Shown: piece by piece, positions 1 to 10,859 of the stretch
How positions within the stretch are numbered: the first letter of the stretch is position 1
Layout: every line of letters begins with the position of its first letter
From: Cacajao melanocephalus
Lineage: Eukaryota; Chordata; Mammalia; Primates; Pitheciidae
NCBI GenBank assembly: GCA_963573385.1
Contig: CAUYLG010022104.1
Location: 62,001 to 126,000, forward strand
Reading direction: 5' to 3'
DNA length: 64,000 nucleotides
Position numbers and translations under genes: made by a program
Notes under the pieces: model-generated
Told to the model about the DNA's origin: nothing
What the model saw: the letters and a program-made list of their open reading frames with translations, nothing else
Database searches by the model: none

Positions 1-480
1 ATGTGTCAACTTGACTGCAACACAGGGTACTGGATTAAACATTATTTCAGGGTGTGTTTGTAAGGGTGTTTGTGGATGAGATTAGCATTTGAATTTTCTC
101 AGTAAATTAGATTATGTTCCCCAATGTGGGTGGGTACTATCCAATCTGTTGATGGCCTGGATAGAACAAAATAATAAAAGAAGGAGAAATTTGCTTATTT
201 TTCTTTTTAAGTTTCCTACCTGCCTGCTTGAGCTGAACCTGTCTTCTCCTGCCCTTGTACCAGGATGTACACCATCAACTCCCCTGCTTCTTAGGCCTTC
301 AGACTTGCACTAGAATTATATTGTCAGATTTCTTGAGTTTCCAGTTTGTAGACTGCAGATCATCGGACTTGTCAGCATCCAAAATTGCATGAGCCAATGT
401 CTGACAAAATGTGTGTGAGATCTCTAGATACAGGTCTCCTGTTGGTTATGTTTCTCTGGACAAACCTGAAAAATATAGTA
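1..480 (+). mobile_element. MLT2-type LTR (ERVL), 5' end cut by the window
   Basis: The window opens with the characteristic start of an MLT2 LTR (ATGTGTCAACTTGACTG at base 1). Further MLT2 landmarks follow in order: a 'gtgggtgggtactatccaat' segment near 125, a 'gaacaaaataataaaagaag' segment near 164, and the terminal 'ggttatgtttctctgga' near 443-459. LTRs of this class end near CTAATACA, and here the end is eroded at about 480. No internal ERVL sequence follows, so this looks like a solo or 3' LTR. The true start lies outside the window. A short open stretch inside it (89-313) has no coding meaning. Confidence 0.75.
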
Positions 481-545
481 TAGTTTAATGTAACCAAAAA
501 TATTAGAAGTGATTTAGTCGCCGTAAAGATAGATCTAGTAGCCTT

Positions 546-1560
546 TTTATAACTTTTATTTTAGATTCAGGGGTGCAGGTGCAGGTTTGTTATATAGGTA
601 AATTGTGTGTCACGGGGGTTTGGTGTACAGATTATTTCATCACCCAGGTAATAAGCACAGTGCCTAATAGGTAGTTCTTTGAAACTCACCCTCCTCCTAC
701 TCTCCACCCTCAAATAAGCTCCAGTGTCTATTGTTCTTTATGTTCATTTGTACTCAGTGTTTAGCTTCCACTTGTAAGTGAGAACATGTGATATTTGGTT
801 TTGTGTTCCTATGTTAGTGCACTTAGTATAATGGTTTCCAGTTTCATCCATATTGCTTAAAAAGATCATGATCTCATTCTCTTTATGGCTGTCTAGTATT
901 CCATGGTATGTACATACCACTTTTTGTTTAACCAGTCTAGCATTGCTGGGCATTTAGGTTGATTCCATGTCTTTACTATTGTGAATAATGCTGCGATGAA
1001 CATACCTGTACATGTGTCTTTATGATAGAATAATGTATATTCCTTTCGGTATATACCCAATAATGGAATTGCTGGGTCTAATGGTAATTCTGTTTTAAGT
1101 TCTTCAAGAAATCTCCAAACTGCTTTCCACAATGGCTGAACTAATTCACATTCCTACCTACCAGTGCATAAGTATTTATTTTTCTCCACAACCTTGCCAG
1201 CACCTGTTATTTTTTGACTCTTTTATAATAATCATTTTAACTGGTATGAGATGGTGTCTCATTGTGGTTTTGATTTACATTTCTCTAATGATTAGTTATG
1301 TTGAGCATTTCTTCATATGCTTCTTGGCCACATGTTTATCTTCTTTTAAAAAGTATCTGTTCATGTCCTTGGCCCACTTTTTAATGGCTTTTTTTTCTTG
1401 TTAATTTGTTTGAGTTTCTCATAGATTCTGGATATTAGACCTTGGACAAATGCATAGTTTGCAAGTATTTTTTCTCATTTTATAGGTTGCGTGTTTATTA
1501 TGTTCACAGTTTCTTTTACTGTGCAGAATCTCTTTAGTTTAATTAGATCTCATTTGTCCC
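546..1560 (-). mobile_element. 5'-truncated L1 (L1PB/L1PA-like) 3' end
   Basis: Read on the minus strand this is the end of L1 ORF2 followed by the 3' UTR. The 3' UTR lies at about 546-740, with the reverse complement of the usual 'gggtgcaggtgcaggtttg' block. The ORF2 C-terminal region lies at about 740-1560. Truncation at 1560 leaves only the last third of the element. A poly-A remnant (TTTTTATAACTTTTATTT on the + strand) marks the 3' end near 540-555. The body is mutated but easily aligned, suggesting a primate-age or slightly older copy. Confidence 0.85.
893..1132 (-). pseudogene. L1 ORF2 C-terminal fragment
   Basis: This is a 79-codon open stretch in the ORF2 frame of the L1 copy at 546-1560. 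It carries the recognisable C-terminal segment that begins with a W-K-x-V-W-R-F-L motif, includes a P-L-L-G-I-Y motif and a T-W-N-Q-P-K motif, and ends near H-T-M-E-Y. In intact L1 this region lies downstream of the reverse transcriptase, close to the cysteine-rich C-terminus. It is a dead relic, because the reverse transcriptase and endonuclease are absent. Confidence 0.8.
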
Positions 1561-3118
1561 CTGAGCCTGACCTTGGCTAGTGTTTGAAGTTCTGCAACAT
1601 AGAATACAGCTTCAAAAAGTGTTGAATTATGAGAAAGAAAGAAGTAGTCCAAGAGCAAGGGAAATCTCTAAGAAAGGAGAAGACCAAGAGAGGGTTTCAA
1701 CACAGAAAATTACAGAGAGGAGAACACTGAAGCTTATTTTTTTCTACTAAAAGTGTGGCTCCTTACTCTCTCAATATTTGTTTCTTGTGATATCATTACA
1801 TGAGAGCTTGGCAACCATAGAAATAAAATGAAGCTGCTGTAAACCATTCCTGGAGTTTACGCTTTACCCCTGAAGGTGTTTCTGATAAGGTTAAGATGAG
1901 GGAAAAATGAGTTACTAAGTGTGAATGAGTCTATCTGGTATAGCACTTGACAGAAATTAGGGGTTTATCGGTGTGAATTTGCCTTTCTTGAACAAATATC
2001 TATGGACAGCTTCTCTCTGCTAATTTTTGACCAGTAGATTCTAAAATTCAGTAATTAAATGTCTTCTAATATATACACAATAGAACTACAGTTTTTCCTG
2101 TCTCCCTCCTCCATTCTCACTGAATTCTTGTAAAAAGTGCTTTAGTTTGTCCTGTAGATTTTCAAGGTAATGAGAAAGAATTTTCAGAAATACATGTTAG
2201 ATCAATTTTTTCCTCTGCTATCAATTCAATTTCATTAAACTTTAATGCAGTTCAATTATAGTATTACATTTACAATATTGTTTTCCTTAAGCCTGATTCC
2301 TTAGGCCCTTGAGGATGCCAGCACTAACTAAATGTGTTTGTTCTTCCCTAAACAGTACAAAACAAAACCAAACCCTCTATAGTGTACTATTATGATGATC
2401 TAGAATAATTCTTATTTCCTCTCGGGGCAGAATACCCACTCTCAAACATTAAGTTTTCCAGTCGGGGCATCATACTATTTTGACATTCATAAAATTTGGG
2501 AAAAGGGTATTTTAGTGAATATGTTTTTGTGATTCTTCTAATTTAATGTTTTCCAAAAAAAGGGAGCAGAGAGGAATTTTAAAACAAATAGATAATCTAC
2601 CTTAACATATCTAAGACCTAACAGTAAGTTATAATTGGTTAAAGTTGTTTCCACATTGTTAATTAAAAATAGCACTGTGTGTGTGTATGTATAAAACCAA
2701 GTAATTAAAAAAAGTTTTCCTAAGAATAAATCCATAGTATTTAAAAGTAAAAATAAAGTTGCTAGTTTGATTTTACTTAATTTGGTGTTAAGTTGTCATA
2801 GTAAACATTGTTTAATGTTAGTTGCTGAAGAATTCTGCAATCGAGTTGAAATGATTTGTGATTCCTCATGATCATTTAAAATAGCATTTCAAGGATCCCA
2901 AAAGAATAAATTAACCCACACCACCCACTCAGGGTATGAGCACTGTTAATCACCACAGAAGCTATGACAATTTCATCAACAGAATTACGTATTTGACCGC
3001 CAGATTAACTCATAAAAATAGAGTAAAAAAAAGTAGGTTATCTGTTAGCTTTCTAAACCACTCTCAGCCAGTCAACTGTTGTTAAGTCAAAAAAGCCCTA
3101 GAGATGGTGAGAATAAAC
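1561..3118. other. Unclassified AT-rich stretch
   Basis: I see no gene, RNA or named repeat that I can defend here. The sequence is AT-rich, with short purine-rich blocks near 1620-1720. Short open stretches occur on both strands (for example 2538-2735 minus), but they have no recognisable domain and end at random. Ancient, heavily decayed repeats could be hidden here. Confidence 0.5.
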
Positions 3119-3245
3119 CATGCTGAAGAACAAATCCAATCACCTAATTGTACAGAAAGGTGATGTGACTTGCCCAAGGTCATATAATAAGTTAGTAACA
3201 AAGCTAGAACTGAAATCTATGCCTCCTTACTCTAATCAGAAATCA
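3119..3245 (-). repeat. MIR SINE fragment
   Basis: The + strand reads like the reverse complement of the MIR core: a 'gtacagaaaggtgatgtgac' block, then 'ttgcccaaggtcatataa', then 'agctagaactgaaatctatg'. This order (complement of the tRNA-related side ending in a 'gcctccttactc' block) is that of a minus-strand MIR. MIRs are ancient tRNA-derived SINEs mobilised by L2. The copy is partial and diverged. Confidence 0.7.
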
Positions 3246-3530
3246 TGCGGTATATAATAAAGGTCCCTCTAAATTACTATAGAGGGGAAAGAAAAAAGTT
3301 AGGAAAATGTAACTTCTATTTTTTACTTTTCTGCAATTCTGATAAATAAACCACAAGTACTGCTTCATAAATGAATTTGAGGCAGCGTTTTTGCTACTAT
3401 GTTTTTCAAAACGTTGTAGACAGAGGGACGTTTGTCCTATTTAAAAAGAACTAAGTCACAGAATTCTTAATTTGGAAATTTCAGTGTATTAATTAACATT
3501 TGAAATCTTTAACCAGCCGTAAGGAATATA

Positions 3531-3864
3531 CAGTCAACTCTTGAACAACACAAATTTGAACTGTGTGGGTCCACTTATTTGTGGATTTTCAACTTTTCAA
3601 CTAAACATGAATGGAAAATATGTTGCTAGGAGCAAGATAAGTCCACGTATCTATCTGTCTATCTATCCATCCATCCATCCGTCTATCTATCTACATTTAA
3701 ACGTGAGTGTGTATATACACACACAAACACACACACACAACAACAACAACAACGACAACACTTTGTATATGGGTTCTGCCAGGTCAACTGTAGGAATCGA
3801 GTATGGCAGATTTTGGTATACGTGGGGATCTTAGAACCAATCCCCACATACACCAAGGGACGAT
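3531..3864. mobile_element. TcMar-Tigger element with mismatched ends (MER8/Tigger2-like left, MER2-like right)
   Basis: The left end (3531 onward, CAGTCAACTCTTGAACAAC) matches the terminal repeat of Tigger2/MER8-type elements and continues with 'tttgaactgtgtgggtccac'. The right end (about 3772-3864) instead resembles the MER2-type terminus, with 'ttttggtatacgtgggga' and a final 'ccaagggacgattatag'. The two ends are not inverted repeats of each other beyond a few bases. Between them lie microsatellite tracts. TA dinucleotides flank both ends, as expected for this superfamily. The family assignment by eye is approximate. Confidence 0.6.
3643..3755. repeat. Compound microsatellite (TATC/CATC)n, (CA)n, (CAA)n
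   Basis: A run of tetranucleotide TATC and CATC units (about 3646-3692) is followed after a spacer by a CA tract (about 3717-3738) and then CAA units (about 3737-3755). It sits inside the Tigger-like element and has replaced or expanded part of its interior. Such tracts are usually length-polymorphic. Confidence 0.85.
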
Positions 3865-4237
3865 TATAGTTACATGTGGATAAACTTCCTTTAATAAAAT
3901 GGCTTATGGGACTAAATTTTTGAGAATTATGAAAACAGCTATTTTGATATATTCTTGTTTTCATTCATATACTCCAAAATTATTTTTAGTTTAAGAAATC
4001 CAGCAGCTAAAAGACTAAAATAAGAATTGTGTCAATCTATTTCCTGTTACTAAAAAAGAAAAAATGAACTTTGCTTATTTTCTTTAGGCAATGTTTAATT
4101 TAAATTAAAAGAGAAATGTGGTTAAGTGGTTTTATTATTTAATAATTGTAAAAGGGAGTTCAAATGTATTTAAAGTAAATGATTCCACAGACAATCTCAG
4201 TAATCAGAAACCATAAATATTCTTCTTGGAACATATA
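3865..4237. other. Unclassified AT-rich stretch
   Basis: This is AT-rich sequence between two Tigger elements. No repeat, RNA or open reading frame of note was recognised. Confidence 0.5.
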
Positions 4238-5152
4238 CAGGCATACCTCAGACCACTGCATAAAGCAAATATTGCAATAAAGTGAGTCACGCAATTTTTT
4301 TGGTTTCCCATATTTATGGTATACTATAGTTCGTTAAATATGTTGTAGTACTATGTCCTAAAAATGTGCCTATCTTAATTTGAAGATATTGCTAAAAATG
4401 CTAATGTTCATTTGCCCTTTCAGTAAATAGTAATCTTTTTGCTGGTGGAGAGTCTTGCCTCAAGGTTGATGGCTGCTGATCAGGGTGGTGGTTGCTGAAG
4501 GTTGGGGCAGTTTTAGCAATTTCTTAAAATAAGACAACATGGTTTGCTGCATCAGTGGACTCTTCCTTTCACTAAAGGCTTCTCTGTAGCATGTGATGCT
4601 ATTTGATAGCATTTGACCCACAGTAGAATTTTTTTCAAAATTGGAGTCAATCCTCTTCACCCATGCTCCTACTTTATCAATAGTTTGTTTATGTAATATC
4701 GTAAATCATTTGTTGTCATTTCAACAGTATTTTCAGCATCTTTGCCAGGAGTAGATTGCATGTCAAGAATCCATGCTTTTTACTTATCCATAAGAAGCAA
4801 TTCTTTATCCATTCAAATTTTATTGTGAGATTGCAGCAATTCAGTCACATCTTGTGGCCCCACTTCTAATTCTAGTTCTTTTGCTATTTCCACCACATCT
4901 GCAGTTCTAATAGTAACATCACATATCACTGATCATAGATCACCATAACAGATATAAAATAATAAATGTTTTAAATATTGCAAGATATTTGTAATTATCC
5001 ACACTGCAAAATGTGACAGTCACAAAGTGAGCACACACTGTTGGAAAATAGTGCCCATAGTCTTGCTTGATGCAAGGTTGCCACAAACTTTCAAACTGTG
5101 GAAAAACAGTATCTGTGAAGGGCAATAAAGCAAAGTGTAATAAAACGAGCTA
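4238..5152 (-). mobile_element. Tigger1 DNA transposon, internally deleted
   Basis: Both ends of Tigger1 are present. The left terminal repeat starts at 4238 (CAGGCATACCTCAGACCAC). The right one ends near 5152 (inverted form of the same end, with 'aaaacgagctatgcctc'). Blocks such as 'ctgctgatcagggtggtggt' (4475-4494) identify the interior, which reads antisense to the pogo-like transposase. The full element is about 2.4 kb. Here the centre has been lost, with a join near 4910 where the 3' side of the transposase region runs directly into the far flank ('taatagtaacatcacatatc'). The remaining open stretch (4460-4660 minus) is a transposase relic. Confidence 0.85.
4460..4660 (-). pseudogene. Tigger1 transposase fragment
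   Basis: This is a 66-codon minus-strand stretch inside the Tigger1 copy. It corresponds to the C-terminal part of the pogo/Tigger transposase frame, as judged from its position and orientation in the element. The DNA-binding N-terminus and the DDE catalytic core are missing because of the internal deletion, so it cannot encode an active transposase. Confidence 0.5.
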
Positions 5153-5155
5153 TGC

Positions 5156-7845
5156 CTCTCTCTACTCATTAAAAATTACATTCATGTCATTCTAGTCAGA
5201 GTTTCATTTCAGTTTGTTTTTCTAGCCCTGTCTTACCTAAACAAGAAGCTTGTTTTGATAATTTAATAGCTTAATTATGGCCTTGCTGGCAATATCTGTG
5301 TTGCCATGTTTTTCAAATTCTATCAACTAAATTGAAACATATGGCTCATATAGTTTAATGTCCTCATGTATTTATCTGTATTAATGTTTTCTTGATTTTT
5401 TGACATTTGGGTATGAAGCATTTAATAAGGTCTAGAGGAGAGACTCTAATCCTGGGAACACATTATTTTCTTTTTTATTACTCTTGATGAGGAGGAACCT
5501 CATGTTAAAGACAGACCCTGACTTCAGCTGGCCTCTGCCATCCTCCTTTACTCTGTAATGCTCTCCCACACAGCATTTTTCTTCTAAATTAAATCGTTCG
5601 TTCACGCTATTACAATCTTTGAATCCTTTATGGTGTTATTCCACAACATTTGTAATATTAATTCCCCTTTGTTAGCAAAATTAGGACAGCTAAAACTTAG
5701 ATATTTTGAAACTATGTAAGCATTCTTCTAAAACAAAGGCTGACTTTCATGCATTTTATATTTACACAGTGGAAAGAGATTCATGAGAGCGTCATAAGCC
5801 AGATTTGCCCAAATGCTTCTCTCATTTCTCGGTGTATGACTGAGTTTTGCACAGAGTAAAACATTTCTAATATCTTGGGAATGGTAAATATGACTTCAAG
5901 TATAATGTGTAGTTAAGGCTGTTTTTCAAATATGTCGATATTTTCACATTTTAATTTATGATAGTTGAAAATAAGTTAATTCAGTAATTGTAGTGCCTGA
6001 GGGCATCTTTCTGCAAGAAACACTTAGGAAAATAAATGGAATAAAGCTGAAATAGGCAAAGAGAGGAAATGAGTGTTTTATGGATATGTCATCATTTTAA
6101 TACTGTTGAGTACAGTAAAACGTAAACAGGTGATAGAAACAGTATTACTGTTGGTGTTTTTGTTTTACAGTTGCCATGTTTGTTTTTTTAAAGTTCTGGG
6201 GAACAAGGAATTTGTTTATTTAATGCTTACATTGTACCTAGCAAAGGAACTTTTCTAGTTCTTTCTCTGATTTTAAGTAGACAAACTGTTTATGGGCTGT
6301 GTCTCCATAAAAAGAGTTAATTATTAACATATACTGCTTTCAGAGTTGTTCAGACATTAGTTAATCATGAGATGTTTATTTTATCCAAAATAGTAACCAC
6401 TCTGCTAATTTCTTGTGATCTATTTGTTTCTAACTGAATACTTTCTGCTTGTTTTCTAAATCTTACATTTGCTCTGTTTAGAGAACATACAGCAAAGTGT
6501 TGAAACAGGAAACTTTCAAATATCTTTTTACAAATGTTGGTAGAAAGTTTGGTTCAAGTGAGACATAAGAAATTGTACTGTTTCTTACTGGTTATAACTC
6601 ATGGTAGCTAAATTAGTAGAAATAGTTTTAAATGATTATATAATAAACTCTATTAAAGCATGTTGAATCATTTTATTCTTTCATATTAATGGAAAGCTAG
6701 CTTACATTTTATTTTAGTGTTTCTTAATGCAAAGAATGTGAATGGTTCAGCTAAAAAAATTTCAAAGCCATAGAAAATTTAGATGAAAAATCAATGGCAA
6801 AGTTACATATTAAATCTCATTTTAGAAGTTATTTTTACTGTTAGTTTATATCTAACATTTTACGCCTTGGTTAGAGTTGGCTATATATGTTATGATGGAA
6901 GTGATTTTATCCTGAACAGGAAAAAAGAAAGAAAGAAAAAAGCAAACTTTCCTTGCTTTCTGTTTTTTTTAATTGTTATTGAAGGTTTTTTTCTTTTACT
7001 TACTGTTTTTGGGTTTCATTTCAAAACAAATTATTAGTATTAATTTCAAACATCAGAGAAGCCATCATAGAAAAATTTACAAATCGTTTTCATTTTGATT
7101 CCTAAAAATTTCAGTTCATGTTTTTAAGAAGAGAGTTCTACAAACTACATGTTGGGAAAATTGCATAGTGATTCTAGACTAGCTCTAATTATAAATCTGG
7201 GTGCAGGACTAGAATTCTATTTGTTAAATACAAAATCAATTATTATTTTTTTTTTTACAATTTTCATGTCAAAGAAAATTTTTTACCTGGCATTTATCAT
7301 GGGTCGGGAAATACCCACAGTTCCCAAAATGAGAATTCACTTAGAGAATTTAAAAGTATTAGGCATACTTACCTAGAAGGGCATTCCATGTATAAACTTA
7401 CATACAAAAAATGATACTGTACCTTTTTCTTTTGGATCTTTCAAGGAAGACATCAAGCCAGAAATAATGGCAAAAATGACTGTAGATTTATTAGTTGTAA
7501 GATCAACTTTTCTTAACACATATAAGAAGAAAATGCACACGGTGGTACAAAACGATCTTTGTGTTAGAAATTTACTTGTGCCATAACCTAAATTCATATT
7601 CTATGATATGCAATTGTCTCATTGCAGTGTCATTCCCATAGGAATTCTCATCTGTATTATGCTGGTGACAGGAAAAGGTAAATCGAGAATTATGTTGTAT
7701 TAAATCGAACGGTGGAATATACAAAAAAGTAAGTGGAAACTCTGTAACGTTTCTTGAAATTTTGTTCCTGAGATGTTTCTAGTTTATTTACTTTGTTTCC
7801 ACTGTTCCAGCATTCAGTGCTTTAGCACTAGGAGACAAAATTATG
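5156..7845. other. Long repeat-poor stretch, no gene seen
   Basis: About 2.7 kb in which I recognise no Alu, L1, LTR or DNA transposon. It contains only a short A/G-rich run near 6921-6945 and T-runs. Small open stretches (for example 6073-6258, 6783-7037, 7149-7376 plus) are hydrophobic by AT bias and have no domain, codon signal or splice context that I can defend. It may contain conserved non-coding sequence, which needs cross-species alignment to judge. Confidence 0.5.
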
Positions 7846-7847
7846 TA

Positions 7848-8990
7848 CAGTCGTATGCTGCACGATGATGTTCTGGTTAATGATGAACTGCATATACAAT
7901 AGAGGTCTCATTATAATGAAGCTGGAGTAGTTCCTATTGCCTGGTGATATCTTAGCCATTGTAATGTCATAGCATCATGCGTTATTCTTGTATTCGTGAT
8001 GATGCTGGTGTAAACAAACCTACTGCACTGCCAGGCACATAAAAGTATAGCATACACGGTTATGTACAGTACATAATACTTGATAATAAATGACTATATT
8101 ATTAGCATATGTATTTACTATCCTATACTTTTTATTGTTATTTTAGAGTGTACTCCTTCTACTTATTACAACAAAAGGAAAAAAAAAACGAACTGTAAAA
8201 CAGCTGCAGGCAGGTCCCTTAGGAGATATTCCTTAAGACATTGGTATAGGAGATGACAGCTCCATGTGTGTTATTGCCCCTGAAGGCCTTCCAGTGCGAC
8301 AAGGTGCGGAGGTGGAAGGCAGTGATAATGATGGTCCTGACCCTCTACGGTCCTATGCTTATGTAGGTCTGTGCGTCTTAGTCTTTCACAAAATAAGTTT
8401 AAAAGTAAAAAAAAAATGTTTCAATGGAAAAAACATTATAGAATAAAGATATAAAGAAATTATTTTTATGCAGCTATGCAGTATATGTGTATTAAGCAGT
8501 ATTACTATAAGCGTCAAAAGTTAAAAACTTAAGTTTATAAAATAAAAAATTCTATTAATCTAATATTAATTTATTACTGAAGAAAGAAAAGTATTTTTAT
8601 AAATTTAGTGTAGCCTAAGTGTACCGTGTACAGTAGCGTCCTAGGCCTTCACATTCACTCACCACTCACTCACTGACTCACCAGAATCACTTCCAGTCCT
8701 GCAAATTCCATTCATGCTACGTGCCCTATACAGGTGTACCATTTTTTATCTTTTACACTGCACTTTTGCCTTACCTTTTCTCTGTTTAGACTTGTTTAGA
8801 ATTGCCTATAGTAGTCAATAGAATAGCATGCTGTACAGGTCAGTAGCCTAGAAGCAATATAGCCTAGGTCTGTAGTAAGCTATTCCATCTAAGTTTTTGT
8901 GAAAACACGCTATGATGTTCACACAATGACAAAATTGCCTAAGGAAACATTTCTCAGGACGTATTCCTGTTATGAAGTGGCAAATGACTA
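7848..8990 (+). mobile_element. Tigger3/MER7-type DNA transposon, nearly end to end
   Basis: The left terminus ACAGTCGTATGCTGCACGAT starts at 7848. The right terminus (8966-8990, 'gttatgaagtggcaaatgac') is its degenerate inverted partner. Internal landmarks include 'tgctggtgtaaacaaaccta' (8004-8023), 'tatgtacagtacataatact' (8062-8081) and the 'cattcactcaccactcactc' block (8652-8671). The element is roughly 1.14 kb, consistent with a deleted relative of an autonomous Tigger. The strand is set from the reading frame of the acidic transposase tail at 8237-8446. Confidence 0.75.
8237..8446 (+). pseudogene. Transposase C-terminal acidic tail relic
   Basis: In the + frame beginning at 8237 (ATG at 8264) the translation runs through a short D/S-rich segment, then P-E-G-L-P-V, then an acidic stretch with E-V-E-G-S-D-N-D-G-P-D-P. 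An acidic aspartate-rich C-terminus is typical of pogo/Tigger transposases. The upstream frame is broken by a stop at 8234. Past about residue 27 the open stretch runs into non-coding element sequence. It is a dead remnant. Confidence 0.5.
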
Positions 8991-9942
8991 TTCTGAAAAA
9001 GTAAATAAGCTCTTTGAATAATTCTATATATTAGTATATTTTTATTCATTAATTGATATTTTTCTTTAATATAGAAGCACTCACAGCTTTTTGGTTCACA
9101 GTATTCTATAAAGGAAAAAATGATGTAAAAAGAACAAAATAGATAATATGTCCTTTTCTGTGTCACTTCTTAAATTATTCAGTTCTGCACTTCTCTTTTG
9201 TCCCAGAATGCCTCTTTTTTCTTTATAGAAATGTAGAAATTCTAAGAGAAACAACATATGTCAAATCATAGGCTCAGTCTCAAAAAAAGGAGGCAGTAGT
9301 TAGGCTGCTATAACTTTTGAAGAAGTAAAAGAAAATGTCCACAATATTATAGTGTTTTGCACTGAAATGCGATATTTCAATTATAAAAGCCTGAGGCAAG
9401 CTTGGTTGCATAATTAGTACATGTTACCAATGAACTCAGGATGATCGATTTCAGATTCATCATAGTCAGGTATATTTGACTTTTCTGAACTATTTTCATT
9501 CCCCTCACCTTCCCTTCAACCATCTCAAAAATGGAGAGACCTAGCATCTGAGTAGAGAGTCAGAATACGTGAGCTGAAGCGCAGCAGCCCTGATGAGAAA
9601 AATCAGCTTTCAGTTCTCTCACTATAAATTTGTATCATATTTGTGCACTGGGAGGGGAGCAGGCTCTATTTATCATACAAAATTTAATACCTCATTCTGC
9701 TGTCCCAACACTAATGATTTACTTTAGTGTTCTTAAGTTTCTAGGTGAAGATCATTAGTAGCTTAAATTAGCTGGCAGACTAATAAGTAAACAAGATCTC
9801 TGTGTCTTCAGAAATACAGCAATGGCTTTTGAAGTTAAGGAGATAAGATTCTATTGAAGAGATTTCTGAATTTTAAATGAGTGCTGGATTTGCAGTTTTT
9901 ATGTAGTGATTAGATAAGCCTAAGCCTGCTTTTTATTTAGTA
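8991..9942. other. Unclassified stretch
   Basis: No repeat or gene was recognised. The sequence is AT-rich with a few poly-T and poly-A runs. A short minus-strand open stretch at 8954-9166 straddles the Tigger3 end and is not a gene. Confidence 0.5.
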
Positions 9943-10030
9943 ATTCAGCATTTATTATTAAACCCTAATATGTTCTCAGTGTGTACTAGGTGTTAGGGAT
10001 ATAGCTCTGCCAGGATAAAGTCAGTTTCTT
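9943..10030 (-). repeat. L2 LINE 3'-end fragment
   Basis: The + strand shows the reverse complement of the L2 3' end in diverged form: 'cagcatttattattaaaccc' followed by 'tgtgtactaggtgttaggga' and 'tatagctctgccagg'. This matches the usual order (target A-rich end, 'gcctactatgtgcc', 'gctaggcgctggggata'). The copy is short and diverged, so confidence is moderate. Confidence 0.5.
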
Positions 10031-10858
10031 TACTAACAACAGCCAAGTAAAGTGTACCGACCAAAAATGGTGAACAAGTGGAAATATTCACTCCTCATAT
10101 ACTGGCAAAGAAAAAGGTAGGAAGGATAGAGAAGCCTTTGAGGATGATTGCAAGGATATTGTTCTCATGGAGAAGGAAATATGTTATTCCTACTTTTGAA
10201 AAGATCACAAGTTTCAAAGTGTTCAGTGTGGCCAGATACTGAGGGGAAAGGGAAGCTAAATGAGAATTGTTTGGGAACGGGAAACTGAAAGAGAATTGTC
10301 TAAGTAAAGCAAGAGCAGAAATCCAAAAGAATATTTAATCAGAGACCAAAAACCCATGCAGTGTTCCTTGCCTGTAAACAATGTTTCCAAGGACATTCTT
10401 CCTAAGTAATAGTATTGGACACTTATTTATCTTTTTGATTTCTATGCAGAGAACAGCTTGTTGCATTTCTTTATGATGAATGGAATAACTAACTTTACTT
10501 CAATGGTGCCTATTTTCTGTCTGTGTCTAAACTTAACGCCAGTGGGCATTTGTAAAGAATCACTAGAAAACAGCAGTAATCAGGTAGTGAATTAGATCAC
10601 ATGAAAGATGTGGGTGAGAATTCTTTCCTGACTTCTGTATCCTCTGTTGCATCCGTTACTTTGAAGAAATTATCTTTTCCGATGATGTCTTACCATTGAA
10701 AGTTTATTTCAAAGTGACTGTGCCGTAGGTAACTACAGCAAATAAGGGATTAAGTTATGGTATTTAAAAATTAACTCTTAATGTTATTTATATACATTTG
10801 ATTTTGTGTCCCTTGTGATTGTAAAATACAAACATGCAAGTTGTTGAAATGCAGTCAG
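10031..10858. other. Unclassified stretch
   Basis: No recognisable element. Purine-rich around 10060-10350. No credible coding signal was seen on either strand. Confidence 0.5.
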
Positions 10859-10859
10859 A

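Noticed and set aside
3646..3755. Regular short repeats as a regulatory element
   Set aside because: They are simple TATC/CATC, CA and CAA microsatellites formed by slippage.
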